From: Candidatus Cloacimonadota bacterium
Lineage (GTDB): Bacteria; Cloacimonadota; Cloacimonadia; Cloacimonadales; TCS61
Length of the DNA: 6,412 nt
Direction of reading: 5' to 3'
Assembly: GCA_021157645.1 (NCBI GenBank)
Contig: JAGGWC010000089.1
Coordinates: forward strand, 1-6,412
Part shown: positions 5,540 through 6,412 of the stretch, in pieces
Layout: each line of letters begins with the position of its first letter
Position numbering within the stretch: the stretch's first letter is position 1
Made by a program: the position numbers and the translations under genes
The notes under the pieces: model-generated
What the model was told of the DNA's origin: nothing
The model's input: only the letters and a program-made list of their open reading frames with translations
Databases searched by the model: none

Positions 5540-6412
5540 ATGAAAAATGTGATAATTGGTATTCACGGACTAAAGAACAAACCACCTAAAGATTTATTAG
5601 AAAAATGGTGGAAAGCATCCATTGAAAACGGATTGAATAATATTGGATATCAATATTCTGATTTCCAATTTGAACTGGTTTACTGGGCAGATCTAGAATA
5701 TTCGAAACCACTCGATCCTGAAATAACTGATTCTAAAAATCCTCTTTTTATCGAACATCCTTATATTCCAATTAACAAATCCGAATTCCCTGAGAAAGAA
5801 GCGAAAATAAAAAAGAAGATCCTTGATACAATTGAAGAAGGATTGGATAAAATTATTCTGAATAAAAAAAGAATTAGTGGAATTGAGAAGATAGTTGATT
5901 CAACGATCAGACGGATGTTCCAGGATCTTGATGCATATTATTATGGTTATTGTAAAATTGATAAAAAACAAATCGCCAAAGATGCATTCAGAAACAAATT
6001 AATAAAAGTTCTACAAGAACACAAACACGATCGGATAATGCTTATCGGACATTCTATGGGCTCAATAATTGCCTACGATACATTAACTCAGAATGTTCCC
6101 GAACTGAAAATAGATACATTCATAACAGTTGGTTCACCTCTTGGTTTTCCGCTCATTATTAAGAAGATTTTAACAGAACAGAACATAGAAATTAATTCTG
6201 ATGCAAAACCTGTTACTCCTGAAAACATAACTTCTGGCTGGTTCAATTTTTCTGATCTTAATGACAAAATTACTTTGGATTATGATCTTGCCGAAGACTA
6301 TTTACCAAATACACAAAATATTAAACCGGTTGATGTTATCATTAATAACACTTATGAATATAATGGACAAAAGAATCCGCATAAGGTTTATGGTTATTTG
6401 CAAGATAAAGAA
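5540..6412 (+). CDS. Alpha/beta hydrolase (lipase/esterase-like), partial at the window end
   Basis: The frame stays open for 291 codons to the last base, so the 3' end is missing. The fold signature is clear. The N-terminal strand VIIGIHG (4-10) carries the oxyanion-type HG. The nucleophile elbow is IGHSMG with Ser172 (169-174). Next come TVGSPLG (197-203), WFNFSDLNDKIT with candidate acid Asp242 (234-245), and NPHKVYGYL with candidate His281 (279-287). The whole Ser-Asp-His triad is therefore present, and probably only a short tail is cut off. Between the first strand and the elbow there is a long, mostly helical, Lys/Glu-rich insert (about 55-160) that could form a lid. There is no signal peptide, so it should be cytoplasmic. 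The substrate is unknown; lipid, ester or glycan-linked acyl groups are all possible. The ATG at 5540 is the first after an in-frame TAA (5534-5536) and has no good Shine-Dalgarno. Confidence 0.85.
   Translation, partial: MKNVIIGIHGLKNKPPKDLLEKWWKASIENGLNNIGYQYSDFQFELVYWADLEYSKPLDPEITDSKNPLFIEHPYIPINKSEFPEKEAKIKKKILDTIEEGLDKIILNKKRISGIEKIVDSTIRRMFQDLDAYYYGYCKIDKKQIAKDAFRNKLIKVLQEHKHDRIMLIGHSMGSIIAYDTLTQNVPELKIDTFITVGSPLGFPLIIKKILTEQNIEINSDAKPVTPENITSGWFNFSDLNDKITLDYDLAEDYLPNTQNIKPVDVIINNTYEYNGQKNPHKVYGYLQDKE

Noticed and set aside
1..6412. CRISPR array, tRNA, rRNA or riboswitch
   Set aside because: No regularly spaced repeats of the right size, no tRNA-like cloverleaf with conserved TTC arm, and no rRNA stretch were seen on reading both strands; the non-coding gaps are short and AT-rich.

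Overview
The window is AT-rich DNA from a Gram-negative-type bacterium. LolA serves lipoprotein traffic to an outer membrane, and FtsK is a standard bacterial septal DNA translocase. Base composition and protein style (Lys/Ile/Asn-rich) would fit an AT-rich lineage such as Cloacimonadota or another relative of the Fibrobacterota-Chlorobi-Bacteroidota group. That is an impression from style, not a proven assignment. All recognised genes lie on the + strand.

The first part (about 50-4000) is a compact housekeeping block. ftsK (60-2303) overlaps a LolA-like gene (2284-2901) by 20 nt. After 43 nt comes a short, single-domain ManC-type mannose-1-phosphate guanylyltransferase (2945-4000). Each of these three has a visible Shine-Dalgarno sequence. 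They cover chromosome segregation at the septum, outer-membrane lipoprotein delivery and GDP-mannose supply for glycans: envelope and division functions.

Between 4001 and 4357 lies a 357-nt spacer. It holds a 45-codon reading frame (4060-4197) that may be the stump of a minimal nucleotidyltransferase gene. Next to it is a repeat-like stretch with two CACAGATT copies 19 bp apart (4208-4234), and then an AT-rich inverted repeat. It looks like an accumulation site for remnants.

The second part (4358 to the end) has an accessory character. It contains an HDDC2/YfbR-like HD phosphohydrolase with an unusual His-Glu in place of the His-Asp signature (4358-4909), and an unrecognised small protein (4960 or 5008 to 5154). 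One base after that comes a DUF2493/YspA-type SLOG protein (5156-5494). A small perfect palindrome (5501-5519) follows, then a serine alpha/beta hydrolase cut by the window end (5540-6412). Apart from the internal start at 5008, these genes lack clear Shine-Dalgarno sequences. A nucleotidase, a predicted nucleotide-binding SLOG protein and an esterase-like enzyme together could hint at nucleotide metabolism or signalling. Nothing in the sequence proves they act as one system, and no confident novel system is claimed.
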